Part shown: in pieces, positions 33,368 to 43,264 of the stretch | Position numbering within the stretch: position 1 is the first letter of the stretch | How the letters are laid out: the number at the start of each line of letters is the position of its first letter | From: Rossellomorea marisflavi | GTDB taxonomy: Bacteria; Bacillota; Bacilli; Bacillales; Bacillaceae_B | Length of the DNA stretch: 64,000 nucleotides | Assembly (NCBI RefSeq): GCF_001274775.1 | Contig: NZ_LGUE01000004.1 | Location: 108,163 to 172,162, forward strand | Direction: 5' to 3' | Program-made: the position numbers and the translations under genes | The notes under the pieces: generated by a model | Seen by the model: only the letters and a program-made list of their open reading frames with translations | What the model was told of the DNA's origin: nothing | Databases searched by the model: none

Positions 33368-34066
33368 ATGAAAATTGGTCTTGTTGACGATCGGGTCATC
33401 GATCTTGATAAACTTCAGGTCATCGTATCAGGTGTGGAGGGTGCAGACATCGTCTTCTCCACCACGTCGGCCGAAGAAGCCTATGAACAAATAAAAAAAG
33501 AAACGGTGGATCTACTGATCTGCGATATTGAAATGCCTCATCTATCAGGCTATGAACTGGCGGATATTATCCACTCCCATGCCCTTAGCATTGCCGTCAT
33601 CTTCGTAACGGCCAACAGCGGATATGCCGTCCACGCCTTCGAACTGAATGTGCACGACTACATCATGAAACCCTATTCCAAGGAGCGGCTTCAGCAATCG
33701 GTACAGCGGCTCATGGAAAAGTCCAAATCCGCCGAGATGACGGGCAGGCTGTACTTGAAACAAAAGAACAACATCCATATTATCCAGAAGAAGGACATCA
33801 TCTTCATCGAGCGTTCCGGACGTTCCACCACTATATACACAAGGAACGAACAGATCAAAACGTATCTCACCCTCAATGAACTGGAAGGAGAACTAAGGGA
33901 GCGCGATTTTATCCGGTCTCACCGATCCTTCATCATCAACATCCATTACGTGAAGAACTTTTCGTTGTATGCGAAGAATTCATATGTGATCACTTTTGAA
34001 GGCATTGAAGAACAGGCCATGATCACCAAGGAAAAAGTCGACTTCCTGCAAGAGCATTATTTTTAA
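33368..34066 (+). CDS. natR: LytTR-family response regulator (NatR-like)
   Basis: The 232-aa protein has a receiver with phosphoacceptor Asp53 (LLICDIEMP) and Lys in MKPYSKERL, then a LytTR DNA-binding domain (IIFIERSGRSTTIYTRNEQIKTYLTLNELE and RSHRSFIINIHYVKNF). AAAGGCG precedes the start. It is followed by its kinase after 14 nt and diverges from the exporter it likely activates. No obvious LytTR direct repeats were seen in the spacer. Confidence 0.88.
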   Translation: MKIGLVDDRVIDLDKLQVIVSGVEGADIVFSTTSAEEAYEQIKKETVDLLICDIEMPHLSGYELADIIHSHALSIAVIFVTANSGYAVHAFELNVHDYIMKPYSKERLQQSVQRLMEKSKSAEMTGRLYLKQKNNIHIIQKKDIIFIERSGRSTTIYTRNEQIKTYLTLNELEGELRERDFIRSHRSFIINIHYVKNFSLYAKNSYVITFEGIEEQAMITKEKVDFLQEHYF

Positions 34067-34080
34067 GAGGTGTACGCATA

Positions 34081-35055
34081 TTGACAAAACCATTCATTCA
34101 CCGTGGTATCATCATCGTCTTGGGATTCATCCATCTCCACGGGATCCTCACGGGCTACCACTGGATCGTTTCTTATCTATTACCTGCGTTCTTGGTCATG
34201 GGGGTGATGTACGCCATCTCCCGCAAAACCCCTCTCCATTCAATGGGTAACCGCTGGGATGGGATGTTCTATCTCCTGCAGCTTTTCCTGATTGTCCCTT
34301 CTCTCATGGGAACGGCCTTGATCACAGGAATCCTCCTTCTACTTGTCTTTATAGGATTGGAGTGGCTTCGCACGGATTTATCAGAAAAGCTTTCCATCAT
34401 GATGATCGAGAAACAACACTTTGAAACAGAAAGACTACATTTGAATGAGACGTTCCGGATCGTCAGGAGCGAGCGGCATGATTTCCTGAAGCATGTCTCA
34501 GCCCTCCACTTCATGCTCGACCACGACCAGCATTCCGAAGCAAAGATGTACCTGAATGACCTAGTGGACGGATATGAAGAAACCAACCTCTCCATCAAGG
34601 GAGAACGCGGGAGCATCGCGGGCATCCTCCATCAGATGTATCGTGATGCCACCAAGGCAGGTCTCAGCATGGTGTATGATACGGACCTCCCTCTTTCGAC
34701 GATGCCGATGACGGATAAAAAGCTGGTGATGCTCTTAGGGAACCTCCTCTCCAATAGCATCGATGCCGCAGCTGAATGGCAGGAGGAAACCGGTGAAAAA
34801 GGGACCATCACCATGCAATTTTCCAAACGGAGTGGCCTTTATATCTTGAAAGTCGTCAATCCTAGCCTCAAGATTCCAGGGCCGGTCCTGGATAAGCTGT
34901 ATCAAACCCACGGGATCACCACGAAATCCGGAGAGCACCAGGGATTAGGGTCCGCCATGATCATGGAAATTGTGAATGAGTACGGAGGCTACCTTGATTT
35001 CATCCACAAAGATCAGCACTTCGAAGTAAAGCTTAAATTCCCCGCCATCCACTAA
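34081..35055 (+). CDS. natK: GHKL-type sensor histidine kinase (NatK-like)
   Basis: A 324-aa kinase with a TTG start after AGAGGTG. Three or four N-terminal hydrophobic segments act as sensor, then comes RSERHDFLKHVSALHFML with the phosphorylated His, and a GHKL ATPase with LLGNLLSNSIDAA and GLGSAMIMEIV. The HDxxNH-like box and lack of a large extracellular domain fit the LytS/AgrC/NatK type. The signal is unknown. A terminator follows at once. Confidence 0.87.
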   Translation: MTKPFIHRGIIIVLGFIHLHGILTGYHWIVSYLLPAFLVMGVMYAISRKTPLHSMGNRWDGMFYLLQLFLIVPSLMGTALITGILLLLVFIGLEWLRTDLSEKLSIMMIEKQHFETERLHLNETFRIVRSERHDFLKHVSALHFMLDHDQHSEAKMYLNDLVDGYEETNLSIKGERGSIAGILHQMYRDATKAGLSMVYDTDLPLSTMPMTDKKLVMLLGNLLSNSIDAAAEWQEETGEKGTITMQFSKRSGLYILKVVNPSLKIPGPVLDKLYQTHGITTKSGEHQGLGSAMIMEIVNEYGGYLDFIHKDQHFEVKLKFPAIH

Positions 35056-35088
35056 AAAGGAAGGAGACTGTGTCTTCTTCCTTTTTTG
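35054..35088 (+). terminator. Terminator of natR-natK
   Basis: AAAAAGGAAGGAGAC / GTCTTCTTCCTTTTTT with a short loop. Confidence 0.75.
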
Positions 35089-35305
35089 CATTTTCCTGAT
35101 TCATGAAATTCTATATAAGAATGGTTTCCATACAGTGAATCCTGAATGACCCCCAACTTCCTGCCCAATTTTGACCAAAACGTCATATATTATGGGTCCA
35201 ATGCTTGATTGAGTTCATCCCTCCAAAGGGTATACACTATAACGTAATGGACATCGCATTCATCGAAGTTCATGCAGAATCAACTACTGAAATGGGGTGC
35301 ATTTT

Positions 35306-35893
35306 TTGACCGCCACTGTTACAAAACGACAAAGCATCATCCACGGTGCACTGAAAACCTTCGCAGAAAGAGGATTCGCTGCCACTACCATTCCAATGGT
35401 CGCAACAGAAGCAGGCGTGGGAGCAGGGACGATTTATCGTTATTTCGAGAATAAAGAAGTTCTCGGCAATCATCTCTTCCAAGAGAATGTCACCCGCTTC
35501 ACCGATGCATTGCGGACGGATTACCCGTATTCGTCATCGATCCGGGAGCAATTTCACCATATCTTCAGCTCCATGATTTCGTTTACGACCTGTAATCCTC
35601 ATGCTCTTTATTTCATCAAGATGCATAGCAGCGCCCATTTCCTGAACCAGGACAGCCATGATTGCTTTGATGAGCTCACCAAGCTTCTCGGGCAATTTTT
35701 TGAATCGGGAAAAACGATGATGGAGCTGAAACCTCTGCCATCTCCCGTGCTATTCTCCATCATCTATGGAGCATTCCTGGAGCTTCAGAGAATCGTGGAA
35801 ACGGGTGATATCCAACCCGATGCTTCCCTTCTGAAAGATGTGGAAGAAAGCTTATGGAACGCCATCCAATTAATCAAACCGCAAGCGGAATGA
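35306..35893 (+). CDS. TetR-family regulator of CYP102 (BM3R1/FatR-like)
   Basis: A 195-aa repressor: KRQSIIHGALKTFAERGFAATTIPMVATEAGVGAGTIYRYFENKE is the TetR helix-turn-helix. The rest is a helical ligand pocket. TTG 35306 has GGGGTG 6 nt upstream; GTG 35297 is an alternative. BM3R1 in B. megaterium and FatR in B. subtilis repress adjacent CYP102 genes and release on fatty acids. Here the same order and a matching operator straddling the stop codon support that role. Confidence 0.88.
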   Translation: MTATVTKRQSIIHGALKTFAERGFAATTIPMVATEAGVGAGTIYRYFENKEVLGNHLFQENVTRFTDALRTDYPYSSSIREQFHHIFSSMISFTTCNPHALYFIKMHSSAHFLNQDSHDCFDELTKLLGQFFESGKTMMELKPLPSPVLFSIIYGAFLELQRIVETGDIQPDASLLKDVEESLWNAIQLIKPQAE

Positions 35894-35905
35894 ATATTCA
35901 TTCCG
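35886..35905. promoter_or_regulatory. BM3R1-type operator, perfect 20-bp palindrome
   Basis: CGGAATGAATATTCATTCCG is a perfect palindrome that includes the stop codon of the TetR gene and lies 33 nt before the P450 start. The BM3R1 operator of B. megaterium has the same arms with a CG centre (from memory). Confidence 0.75.
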
Positions 35906-35930
35906 ACATAAAATCACTGAAAGAGGTGCC

Positions 35931-35942
35931 ATGACCACATGA
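35931..35942 (+). CDS. Three-codon mini-ORF overlapping the CYP102 start
   Basis: ATG ACC ACA TGA sits 4-5 nt after AAAGAGGTG and its stop overlaps the CYP102 ATG as ATGA. The ribosome site is better spaced for this ATG (5 nt) than for the P450 ATG (12-13 nt), so start by re-initiation is possible. Confidence 0.35.
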   Translation: MTT

Positions 35943-38900
35943 CTCAAACAACCAGTTATCCTCTCGCACGAACCTATGGACCACTCGGCAGCATGCCGCT
36001 CATCGACCGTGAAAAGCCGGTCCAGTCATTTATCAAACTCGCACAGGAACTCGGTCCGATCTATCAATTCCAATTCCCGGGACACAAGAGCACATTTGTA
36101 TCGGGAGCCGAATTGACCAAAGCCATTTGTAATGAAAAACAATTCGATAAAAAAGTCGGCCCCGCCCTTCAAAAAGTGCGCGCATTCGGTGGTGATGGAC
36201 TGTTCACAAGCGAAACCACGGAGGTGAACTGGAAAAAGGCCCATAACATCCTCCTACCCAGTTTCAGCCAGCAGGCCATGAAAGGCTATCATGCCAAAAT
36301 GGTCGACATTGCGTCCCAACTAATCCAGAAATGGGCGCGCTTGAATCCGGGGGAGGCTGTTGATATTCCAGAGGATATGACCCGCCTGACCCTTGATACG
36401 ATCGGACTGTGCGGCTTCAACTTCCGATTCAACAGTTTCTACCGGGAAGATTCCCATCCATTCGTCGATTCCATGGTGCGCGCACTGGATGAAGCAATGA
36501 ATCAGAATCAGCGTCTCGGCATCCAGGATAAACTGATGATCAAGAATAAACGTCAGTTCAAGGAAGATATCGAGTATATGTTCTCCATAGTCGACAACCT
36601 GATTGCAGAACGGAAGGAGAACGGAGATCAAGGAGAAGACGATCTTCTTTCTCATATGCTGAAAGGTGTGGATCCAGAGACAGGTGAAGCACTCAGTGAC
36701 GAGAACATCCGCTTCCAGATCATCACCTTCCTGATTGCAGGGCATGAAACAACCAGCGGACTGCTCTCCTTCACTCTGTACTATCTGATGAAGCATCCAG
36801 AGGTGCTAAAGAAAGCCCAGAAGGAAGTAGAAAGCGTCGTAGGCGATGGGATCCCTGATTACAAACAGGTGAAACAACTGAAGTACGTAAGGATGATCCT
36901 GAACGAATCACTCAGGTTATGGCCGACCGCTCCGGCCTTCACGCTTTATGCGAAGGAAGATACATCCCTTCCAGGCGGGTATTCCGTAGCCGCAGGGGAT
37001 GAGTTCACGATCCTGTCCCCACAACTTCATCGCGACGCATCCGTCTGGGGCGACGACGTAGAATCCTTCATCCCAGAACGATTCGAGAATCCTTCCGAGG
37101 TGCCTCATCATGCGTTCAAGCCGTTCGGAAACGGACAGCGCGCGTGCATCGGGCAACAATTCGCCATGCACGAGGCCGTATTGGTACTCGGTATGGTCAT
37201 CCAGCACTTCGATTTCATCGAGGACACAGACTATAAGCTTTCCATCAAGGAAGCATTGACCCTGAAGCCTGATGGGCTGACCATGCAAGTGAAGCCTCGC
37301 AAAGGAGCCGTGTCCTTGGCTGCAGCACCCGCCACAGCTACAGATGAGAAAAAGGAAGACGACTCACAAGTGATCGACTCACACGGTACTCCCCTTCTTG
37401 TCCTGTATGGATCGAATATGGGAACGGCCGAAGGAATTGCCATGGAGCTTGCCGAGAAAGGCCGGCGCTTCGGATTCGATGTAGAGACTGCTCCCCTTAA
37501 TGAATACAGCAACGGCCTCCCTCACCAAGGCGCCGTACTCATCGCATCTGCCTCTTATAACGGGAATGCCCCGGATAATGCAGACGAATTCGTTTCTTGG
37601 CTTGAAACCTCACCTGCCATCGGAGATGTACACTTTTCCGTATTCGGGTGCGGGGATAAAAACTGGGCCAATACGTATCAGCGCATCCCATTCCTGATCG
37701 ATGAAAAACTTGCAGAAGGCGGTGGGATCAGACTGACCAGCCCTGGATTCGGAGACGCAAGCGATGACTTCGAAGGTCAATATAATGCGTGGAAAGAAGA
37801 CATTTGGCCGGCTCTAGCCGATGCATTCGACCTTGATCTCCCAAGTGAGCAAACAGCGGATACAAGCATCGAGCTTGAATATGTGAGCCACGTCAGTCAC
37901 ACGCCGATCGCCCGTGCCCACCATGCATTCACTGCCGTAATCAGCGAAAATCGCGAGTTGCTTCATAAAGATAGCGGCCGAAGCACACGTCATATCGAAG
38001 TCAGTCTCCCAGAGGGAATCAGCTATCGTGAAGGAGACCATATCGGAGTCCTTCCGGAAAATCCGCCTGAATTGATCGAACGGGTCCTTGAACGATTTGC
38101 GTTAAACGGGGATGATTATGTTCAGCTGAATGCCGAGAGCGGAACAACCTCCCATCTTCCATCAGGCATGCCAGTGAAGATCTCCGAGTTGCTTGCCAAC
38201 CATGTGGAAATGCAAGAACCTGCAACACGCGCACAAATCCGTGCAGTTGCTGCCACAACGGTTTGTCCTCCCCATATTGTGGAACTGGAGGCATTACTCG
38301 AAGATTCAACTTACAGGGATGAAGTATTGACAAAACGCGTCACCATGCTAGAACTCGTGGAAGCCTACATGGCATGCGAAATTCCATTCGGACAATTCTT
38401 GTCACTACTGCCTGCATTGAAACCGAGATTCTACTCGATTTCAAGTGCTCCATCCCATCAGGAAGGAAAAGCGAGTCTCACTGTCAGCGTCGTCCGCGGT
38501 GCCGCATGGAGTGGAAAAGGGGAGTACGCTGGAATTGCGTCCAACTACCTTGCCAATCGAACTTCAGGTGACAAAATCGCCTGCTTCATCCATACACCAC
38601 AATCGAACTTCCAGCTTCCCGAGCAAAGCGAAGCACCGATCGTCATGGTGGGACCAGGAACGGGCATCGCCCCATTCCGAGGATTCATCCAGGAAAGACG
38701 CCATCGCAAGGAAAACGGAGAAACATTGGGTCAGGCACACCTCTACTTCGGATGCCGCAACCCGCAGCATGATTTCCTTTACGAAGACGAACTGCGTAAA
38801 GCCGAAAAAGAAGGCCTCGTCACCCTTCACACTGCCTTCTCCCGATGCCCGGGTGAAGACAAACGCTACGTCCAGCATGCACTCGCCGGCAATGCCGACG

Positions 38901-39097
38901 TCATCCTCCCACTGCTGAAAGAAAGTGGACACCTTTACATCTGCGGAGACGGAAGCAAGATGGCACCCGACGTGGAAACCACCCTGCAACAGCACTACCA
39001 AACGTTGTACCAAACCACCCAGCAAGAAGCCATCGACTGGCTTCAAACCCTCGAAAAAGAAGGACGCTACGGTAAAGACGTCTGGGCAGGTGCGTAA
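35939..39097 (+). CDS. cyp102A: CYP102A-type bifunctional P450/NADPH-P450 reductase (BM3-like)
   Basis: A self-sufficient fatty acid hydroxylase of 1052 aa. The heme domain (about 1-465) has AGHETTSG with Thr271 and the Cys ligand 403 in [10 protein letters not shown]. The FMN domain has [20 protein letters not shown], and the FAD/NADPH domain has [10 protein letters not shown] and [12 protein letters not shown]. It hydroxylates long-chain fatty acids near the omega end with NADPH and O2. No frameshift is seen over 3.1 kb. It is regulated by the preceding TetR protein, and a terminator follows. Confidence 0.96.
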   Translation: MTQTTSYPLARTYGPLGSMPLIDREKPVQSFIKLAQELGPIYQFQFPGHKSTFVSGAELTKAICNEKQFDKKVGPALQKVRAFGGDGLFTSETTEVNWKKAHNILLPSFSQQAMKGYHAKMVDIASQLIQKWARLNPGEAVDIPEDMTRLTLDTIGLCGFNFRFNSFYREDSHPFVDSMVRALDEAMNQNQRLGIQDKLMIKNKRQFKEDIEYMFSIVDNLIAERKENGDQGEDDLLSHMLKGVDPETGEALSDENIRFQIITFLIAGHETTSGLLSFTLYYLMKHPEVLKKAQKEVESVVGDGIPDYKQVKQLKYVRMILNESLRLWPTAPAFTLYAKEDTSLPGGYSVAAGDEFTILSPQLHRDASVWGDDVESFIPERFENPSEVPHHAFKPFGNGQRACIGQQFAMHEAVLVLGMVIQHFDFIEDTDYKLSIKEALTLKPDGLTMQVKPRKGAVSLAAAPATATDEKKEDDSQVIDSHGTPLLVLYGSNMGTAEGIAMELAEKGRRFGFDVETAPLNEYSNGLPHQGAVLIASASYNGNAPDNADEFVSWLETSPAIGDVHFSVFGCGDKNWANTYQRIPFLIDEKLAEGGGIRLTSPGFGDASDDFEGQYNAWKEDIWPALADAFDLDLPSEQTADTSIELEYVSHVSHTPIARAHHAFTAVISENRELLHKDSGRSTRHIEVSLPEGISYREGDHIGVLPENPPELIERVLERFALNGDDYVQLNAESGTTSHLPSGMPVKISELLANHVEMQEPATRAQIRAVAATTVCPPHIVELEALLEDSTYRDEVLTKRVTMLELVEAYMACEIPFGQFLSLLPALKPRFYSISSAPSHQEGKASLTVSVVRGAAWSGKGEYAGIASNYLANRTSGDKIACFIHTPQSNFQLPEQSEAPIVMVGPGTGIAPFRGFIQERRHRKENGETLGQAHLYFGCRNPQHDFLYEDELRKAEKEGLVTLHTAFSRCPGEDKRYVQHALAGNADVILPLLKESGHLYICGDGSKMAPDVETTLQQHYQTLYQTTQQEAIDWLQTLEKEGRYGKDVWAGA

Positions 39098-39105
39098 ACA
39101 TATTG

Positions 39106-39142
39106 AAAGAGAAGCAGGCCGCATGGCCGCTTCTCTTTTTTT
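39106..39142 (+). terminator. Terminator of CYP102
   Basis: AAGAGAAGC / GCTTCTCTTTTTTT, with a GGCC inner stem. Confidence 0.8.
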
Positions 39143-39145
39143 GTT

Positions 39146-39557
39146 GTGCCTGGCACCTTTTCCCCTTTTTGTGCCTGGCACCTTTTCCCCTTTTTGTGCC
39201 TGGCACCTTTTCCCCTTTTTGTGCCTGGCACCTTTTCCCCTTTTTGTGCCTGGCACCTTTTCCCCTTTTTGTGCCTGGCACCTTTTCCCCTTTTTGTGCC
39301 TGGCACCTTTTCCCCTTTTTGTGCCTGGCACCTTTTCCCCTTTTTGTGCCTGGCACCTTTTCCCCTTTTTGTGCCTGGCACCTTTTCCCCTTTTTGTGCC
39401 TGGCACCTTTTCCCCTTTTTGTGCCTGGCACCTTTTCCCCTTTTTGTGCCTGGCACCTTTTCCCCTTTTTGTGCCTGGCACCTTTTCCCCTTTTTGTGCC
39501 TGGCACCTTTTCCCCTTTTTGTGCCTGGCACCTTTTCCCCTTTTTGTGCCTGGCACC
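39146..39557. repeat. Tandem array, 16 identical 25-bp units plus a 12-bp end
   Basis: The unit is GTGCCTGGCACC then TTTTCCCC then TTTTT. Copies start every 25 nt from 39146 to 39546; the last is only the first 12 nt. I saw no unit differing from the others. Each carries the palindrome GTGCC-T-GGCAC. No stop codon occurs in any frame, and 25 is not a multiple of three, so all six frames are open and the ORFs across it are artefacts. It fills most of the 523-nt gap 39098-39620. Confidence 0.95.
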
Positions 39558-39581
39558 AGCATTGCATTCGGTGCCAGGCAC
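39546..39581. repeat. Inverted repeat closing the tandem array
   Basis: GTGCCTGGCACC (39546-39557) and GGTGCCAGGCAC (39570-39581) are exact inverse complements around AGCATTGCATTC. With flanking T5 and A7 it forms a symmetric terminator-like hairpin. Confidence 0.8.
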
Positions 39582-39586
39582 AAAAA

Positions 39587-39616
39587 AACAGCCGCAACGA
39601 TATCGTTGCGGCTGTT
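39587..39616. terminator. Perfect 30-bp palindrome, terminator of YhgE gene
   Basis: AACAGCCGCAACGAT followed by its exact complement, with flanking A and T tracts. It lies just downstream of the yhgE-like gene. Confidence 0.75.
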
Positions 39617-39620
39617 TGTA

Positions 39621-41819
39621 TTAATGGAACAATCCGGATTCCTTGGATTTTTTCATGAAGGCTTTGGTTCGTTTGCTCAGCGGTTGTTTCAGGAACGTGC
39701 CCAGGAAGATCGCGATGGCCCAGAATAGGACTAGGAACAGGATATCCTTTGTGACACGCTCCCAGACGATTCCGCCTACCGCTTCTCTCATAAGGTCGAT
39801 CGCATAGGAGAATGGCAGGAATGGATGGATCATCTGGAAGAACTCAGGCAGCAATGCAGTCGGATACGTACCACCCGATCCTGCAATCTGAAGGACAAGG
39901 AGGACGATGGCCAGTGCTTTACCGACGTTTCCGAACACCGATACAAATGTGTAGACAATGGTGATGAATACCGCACTGATCAATAAGCCGAATAGGACGA
40001 ACCATCCTGGTGACGAGATGTCTACTCCGAGAAGGAAGATATCCCCCAGGGTGACGATGATTGTCTGGATGAACCCGATTGACAGGAAGGTCATAAGCTT
40101 ACCGAAGTAAATATGCCTTTCTTTGAGGTCCGGAATGCCTTCCATCACGTCGGTAGCAAGAAGGGAGATGAGGAGCAGACCTCCTACCCAAATAGCAAGG
40201 ACCGTATAGAATGGCGTCATGGCCGTACCGTAGTTCTGAATCGGATACAGGCTGTTTTTGTTCATTTTCACCGGTTCTTCAAAGAAACTTTTCTCCAGTT
40301 TCGGATCATTTTTAAGGAGCTTGATGATTTCATTGATGTCTGTCTCGCCCTGGATTTCTCTGATCCGGTCTGCGAGTTCATTCACTTTTGTGTTCACATA
40401 CGGGTATTCACCCAACACATCTTTCAATGTTTTCTCCCCGTCTGAAAGATTCCCTTCCGTACTGGAAAGGATTTTCTCAACTTCAGGAATGGTGGATTGG
40501 ATATCAACCAAGATCGAACGAGCATCGCTCAGCGTCTTTTTGGCGCTCGCCACTTCTGAGCGGACAGCCGGTTCGATGTTATTGTTATATTCTTTCACAA
40601 ACGCATCGATATTGGCACTTGTCTCAGCAGAACGCTCTTGAATGCCGTTGATGACATCATCCACTTCCTTCTGTTTTCCAGAAAGGAAGTCGTTGATCTT
40701 ATCCCCATCCGTTTGGACTTGTTGAAGTTGTTTCTTCACTTGAGCCAACTGTTCAAGAGCCTGATCAATCTGCTCCTGGTTTTGCTGGGACTCTTCGTTC
40801 TGATTGTCCTCCCCCTCTTGTGGTGGAGGGTTCTGTTCTTTTACTTGCTGGAGGCTCGACTCAATGGCCTCAATGTTTTGAATGGTCGAATCCACCTGTT
40901 TTTGGACATCGTTTGAAATGGTGTCGCCTTGACTAAGGTCGATATCGGATGTCTGCACACTCTGAAGGAAATCATTGATTTTCTTTGATGTGCTTTGAGC
41001 CTGCTCAAGGTCTTTTTGTACCTGAGGTGCAATTTCATCCAATCGTTTTTCGGCCTTATCAAGGAAGGCTGTTGTGTTGTCGATGGTTTCCAACCCTTCA
41101 TTGGTCACCCGGCTTGCTTCCGGGATCATGCTTTGGGCATCATCGATCATCCCCTGGGCCTTTTCAGCATCAGAGAGTGAATCGTTCAAGGTCTTCCCGA
41201 TGTCAGGAAGTCTTTCTTCTGCTTCAAACACATAGTTCTCGAAATTTTTGATATCAGGAAGATCGCCTTCGATTTCCAGTCCAAGCTCATTGAACATATC
41301 AAAAATCGTTTCATTCACAGTCGAAATGAATGAGCTTGTAATTTTATCAACAATGGCCCCTGCCCCTTTTTCCGTGATCTTCGGGGCGATGGCGTTGATT
41401 TTTTCATTTACATAATACTCAAGTTTCGCTTTCTCAGGCTTATCTTCAATGACGGTCGAAAGCTTTTGAGAAAAGTCCTTCGGAATGACGATGACAGCAA
41501 AATAGTCACCGTATTCCACTTTGTCCATGGCTTTCTCACGATTGACAAAGTGCCAGTCCATATCATCGTTTTTCTTCAATTCCTTGACAAGGTCTCCTCC
41601 GACGTCGATCGATTCGTCCCTGATCGTCGCTCCCTCATCTTCGTTGACGACCGCTACGGGTAGCTGGTCGGTCTTTCCGTACGGATCCCAAGATGCTTCA
41701 ATGTTAAACCATGCATAGAGGGACGGGAGAATCATCAAACCACCGATGACGATGAGGGCTACATAGTTCGTAACAAGATTTCTTCCGTCCCGCGAGAATA
41801 TCTTCCAGCTTTTTTTCAT
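39621..41819 (-). CDS. YhgE/Pip-family membrane protein
   Basis: A 732-aa protein. The N-terminal TM and Pip domain read YVALIVIGGLMILPSLYAWFNI and PVAVVNEDEGA, a central coiled-coil region spans about 190-480, and about six C-terminal TM segments end the protein (YVALAIWVGGLLLISLLATDV-like ABC-2 fold). YhgE/Pip proteins are related to phage receptors and to YueB/EsaA of type VII secretion; some may export. A type VII effector operon lies 2-8 kb away, but no other secretion component is in view, so a link is speculation. Confidence 0.82.
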   Translation of the reverse strand: MKKSWKIFSRDGRNLVTNYVALIVIGGLMILPSLYAWFNIEASWDPYGKTDQLPVAVVNEDEGATIRDESIDVGGDLVKELKKNDDMDWHFVNREKAMDKVEYGDYFAVIVIPKDFSQKLSTVIEDKPEKAKLEYYVNEKINAIAPKITEKGAGAIVDKITSSFISTVNETIFDMFNELGLEIEGDLPDIKNFENYVFEAEERLPDIGKTLNDSLSDAEKAQGMIDDAQSMIPEASRVTNEGLETIDNTTAFLDKAEKRLDEIAPQVQKDLEQAQSTSKKINDFLQSVQTSDIDLSQGDTISNDVQKQVDSTIQNIEAIESSLQQVKEQNPPPQEGEDNQNEESQQNQEQIDQALEQLAQVKKQLQQVQTDGDKINDFLSGKQKEVDDVINGIQERSAETSANIDAFVKEYNNNIEPAVRSEVASAKKTLSDARSILVDIQSTIPEVEKILSSTEGNLSDGEKTLKDVLGEYPYVNTKVNELADRIREIQGETDINEIIKLLKNDPKLEKSFFEEPVKMNKNSLYPIQNYGTAMTPFYTVLAIWVGGLLLISLLATDVMEGIPDLKERHIYFGKLMTFLSIGFIQTIIVTLGDIFLLGVDISSPGWFVLFGLLISAVFITIVYTFVSVFGNVGKALAIVLLVLQIAGSGGTYPTALLPEFFQMIHPFLPFSYAIDLMREAVGGIVWERVTKDILFLVLFWAIAIFLGTFLKQPLSKRTKAFMKKSKESGLFH

Positions 41820-42046
41820 GTTCTCTTACTACCTTTCTGTCGTATCTTGTATTACCGTTTACTATACCCATTTTAGTCGTGAACAGGCATCATTTGGTCA
41901 ATTTAGCTATTATATCGCAATAACGTTCAGGAAAGAAGTATGTTCATCTAACTGTCACATACAATCTTTTCCCCATCTCTGTATATTTCCGGGGAAATTT
42001 GCTGTCGAAAATCCCCAGTCACGCGGAGGATGCATAGTGATTTAAA

Positions 42047-42080
42047 ACAAAAAAAGACCCCCGAAACCGGGGATCTTTCT
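42047..42080 (-). terminator. Terminator of the cold shock gene
   Basis: On the minus strand AGATCCCCGG / CCGGGGGTCTTTTTTT-type stem with a TTTC loop. Confidence 0.75.
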
Positions 42081-42099
42081 CTCATGATAAAAGCAGAAA

Positions 42100-42300
42100 T
42101 TATGCTTTTACAACGTTAGCAGCTTGAAGTCCACGTTGGCCTTCTTCAACTTCGAAAGTCACTTTTTGACCTTCGTCAAGTGTTTTGAAGCCGTCGCCTT
42201 GGATAGCTGAGAAATGTACGAATACATCTTCTCCACCGTCAACTTCGATGAAACCGAAACCTTTTTCTGCGTTGAACCATTTTACTGTACCTTCTTGCAT
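42100..42300 (-). CDS. Cold shock protein (CspB/CspD type)
   Basis: A 66-aa single cold-shock domain with RNP1 KGFGFIEV and RNP2 DVFVHFSAI; aromatic residues for nucleic acid binding are intact. It acts as an RNA chaperone. The start ATG 42300 has AGGAGG 8 nt upstream; the longer frame has no homology. A leader of about 80 nt follows a promoter with TTAAGT and TATATA 17 nt apart. Such leaders often regulate csp genes post-transcriptionally. Confidence 0.95.
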   Translation of the reverse strand: MQEGTVKWFNAEKGFGFIEVDGGEDVFVHFSAIQGDGFKTLDEGQKVTFEVEEGQRGLQAANVVKA

Positions 42301-42379
42301 GTTATTTCCTCCTGCGTGGATTGTGCTCCACAATTATTACTATTATTGCTCAATTCAGGTGGAAGGATTGCTCCCTCCC

Positions 42380-42408
42380 TATATACCGAACAAAAATAAT
42401 TAACTTAA
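42380..42408 (-). promoter_or_regulatory. Promoter of the cold shock gene
   Basis: TTAAGT (42408-42403), 17 nt, TATATA (42385-42380) on the minus strand. Confidence 0.5.
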
Positions 42409-42478
42409 TAATAACAGATAGTGGGAGATATAGCAATGGGGTTTCGGATTTTTTTCTTAATCAGTTCGAATTGTTGTT

Positions 42479-43246
42479 TTACTTCCCCTCATTCTTCATA
42501 TAATGACCCACCGCATCGCGAAGAAATTCTGCCATACCATTCTGGTACTTATCGTAGTATGACCTGAAACGTTCATCGTCCACATACATCTGTACAAGGC
42601 CTTTATGGGCTTCCCTATTATAATGACCCCACTGGCGGGTGATCCATTCTTTGTGGAGCTGCGCAGCTTCCTGTGCCTCCTCACCAGTTGCATCGCCCTT
42701 TTCATGCGCTATTTTTAGCAAGGCTATCATTTGTTCTTCCAGGTGCTTGGTTTCTTCATATGTTTCCTTGTCCATGCTCAGGAGCTGCTGATTCGATGCA
42801 TCTATCGACTCGTCTCCATATTTCTCCCGGATCTCTTTCCCGTATTCCTTCTCGTTTATATCGACGAGCCTTTTCTTGAACCCTTCAAACTTTTCCCGAT
42901 CACTCATTGTGGCTCCTCCTCCCTTATCTTCCAACGTCTGATCGACATTTCGGATCAACATCAGCAAGCGTTCCTTTTTCTCGACTAGCCGGCTCCGATG
43001 CTCTTTCAGCGCTCCCACTGAATCAAAGTCTGGATCATCCAATATGAGCTTGATCCCTTCAAGCTCCATACCCATTTCCCGATAAAACATGATCTGCTGA
43101 AGGCGGTCGACCTCCACCCGTCCATAGATCCGGTAGCCGGATGAATTGATCCTGGACGGTGTCAGCAACCCGATTTCATCATAGTACCTCAGTGTCCGCG
43201 TACTGACTCCCGCCAAATCACTCAGCTTCTTTATTGTGTATTCCAT
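42479..43246 (-). CDS. MerR-family regulator with TipAS effector domain
   Basis: The 255-aa protein has an N-terminal MerR helix-turn-helix (MEYTIKKLSDLAGVSTRTLRYYDEIGLL and SGYRIYGRVEVDRLQQIMFYREMGM), a coiled-coil, and a C-terminal TipAS domain (MYVDDERFRSYYDKYQNGMAEFLRDAV). TipA/Mta-type regulators bind diverse drugs and activate efflux or themselves. Start at ATG 43246 with GGAGGT upstream. Its promoter has the 19-nt spacer characteristic of MerR-activated promoters, so it is self-activated. Confidence 0.9.
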   Translation of the reverse strand: MEYTIKKLSDLAGVSTRTLRYYDEIGLLTPSRINSSGYRIYGRVEVDRLQQIMFYREMGMELEGIKLILDDPDFDSVGALKEHRSRLVEKKERLLMLIRNVDQTLEDKGGGATMSDREKFEGFKKRLVDINEKEYGKEIREKYGDESIDASNQQLLSMDKETYEETKHLEEQMIALLKIAHEKGDATGEEAQEAAQLHKEWITRQWGHYNREAHKGLVQMYVDDERFRSYYDKYQNGMAEFLRDAVGHYMKNEGK

Positions 43247-43264
43247 GTGGCACCTCCTAGGTCT

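Noticed and set aside
39146-39557. CRISPR array
   Set aside because: The repeats are directly abutting 25-bp copies without variable spacers, and there are no cas genes.
38925-39728. Long ORFs on both strands across the 25-bp tandem repeats (peptides rich in PFPLFVPGT or KGEKVPGTKRG)
   Set aside because: The 25-nt unit has no stop in any frame and its length is not a multiple of three, so all frames are open by construction. No ribosome site or homology supports translation.
39621-41819. YhgE/Pip protein as the EsaA/YueB part of the type VII system for the LXG operon
   Set aside because: The domain order fits the broad YhgE family, no other ess/yuk genes are present, and it is not in the same transcription unit as the LXG genes.
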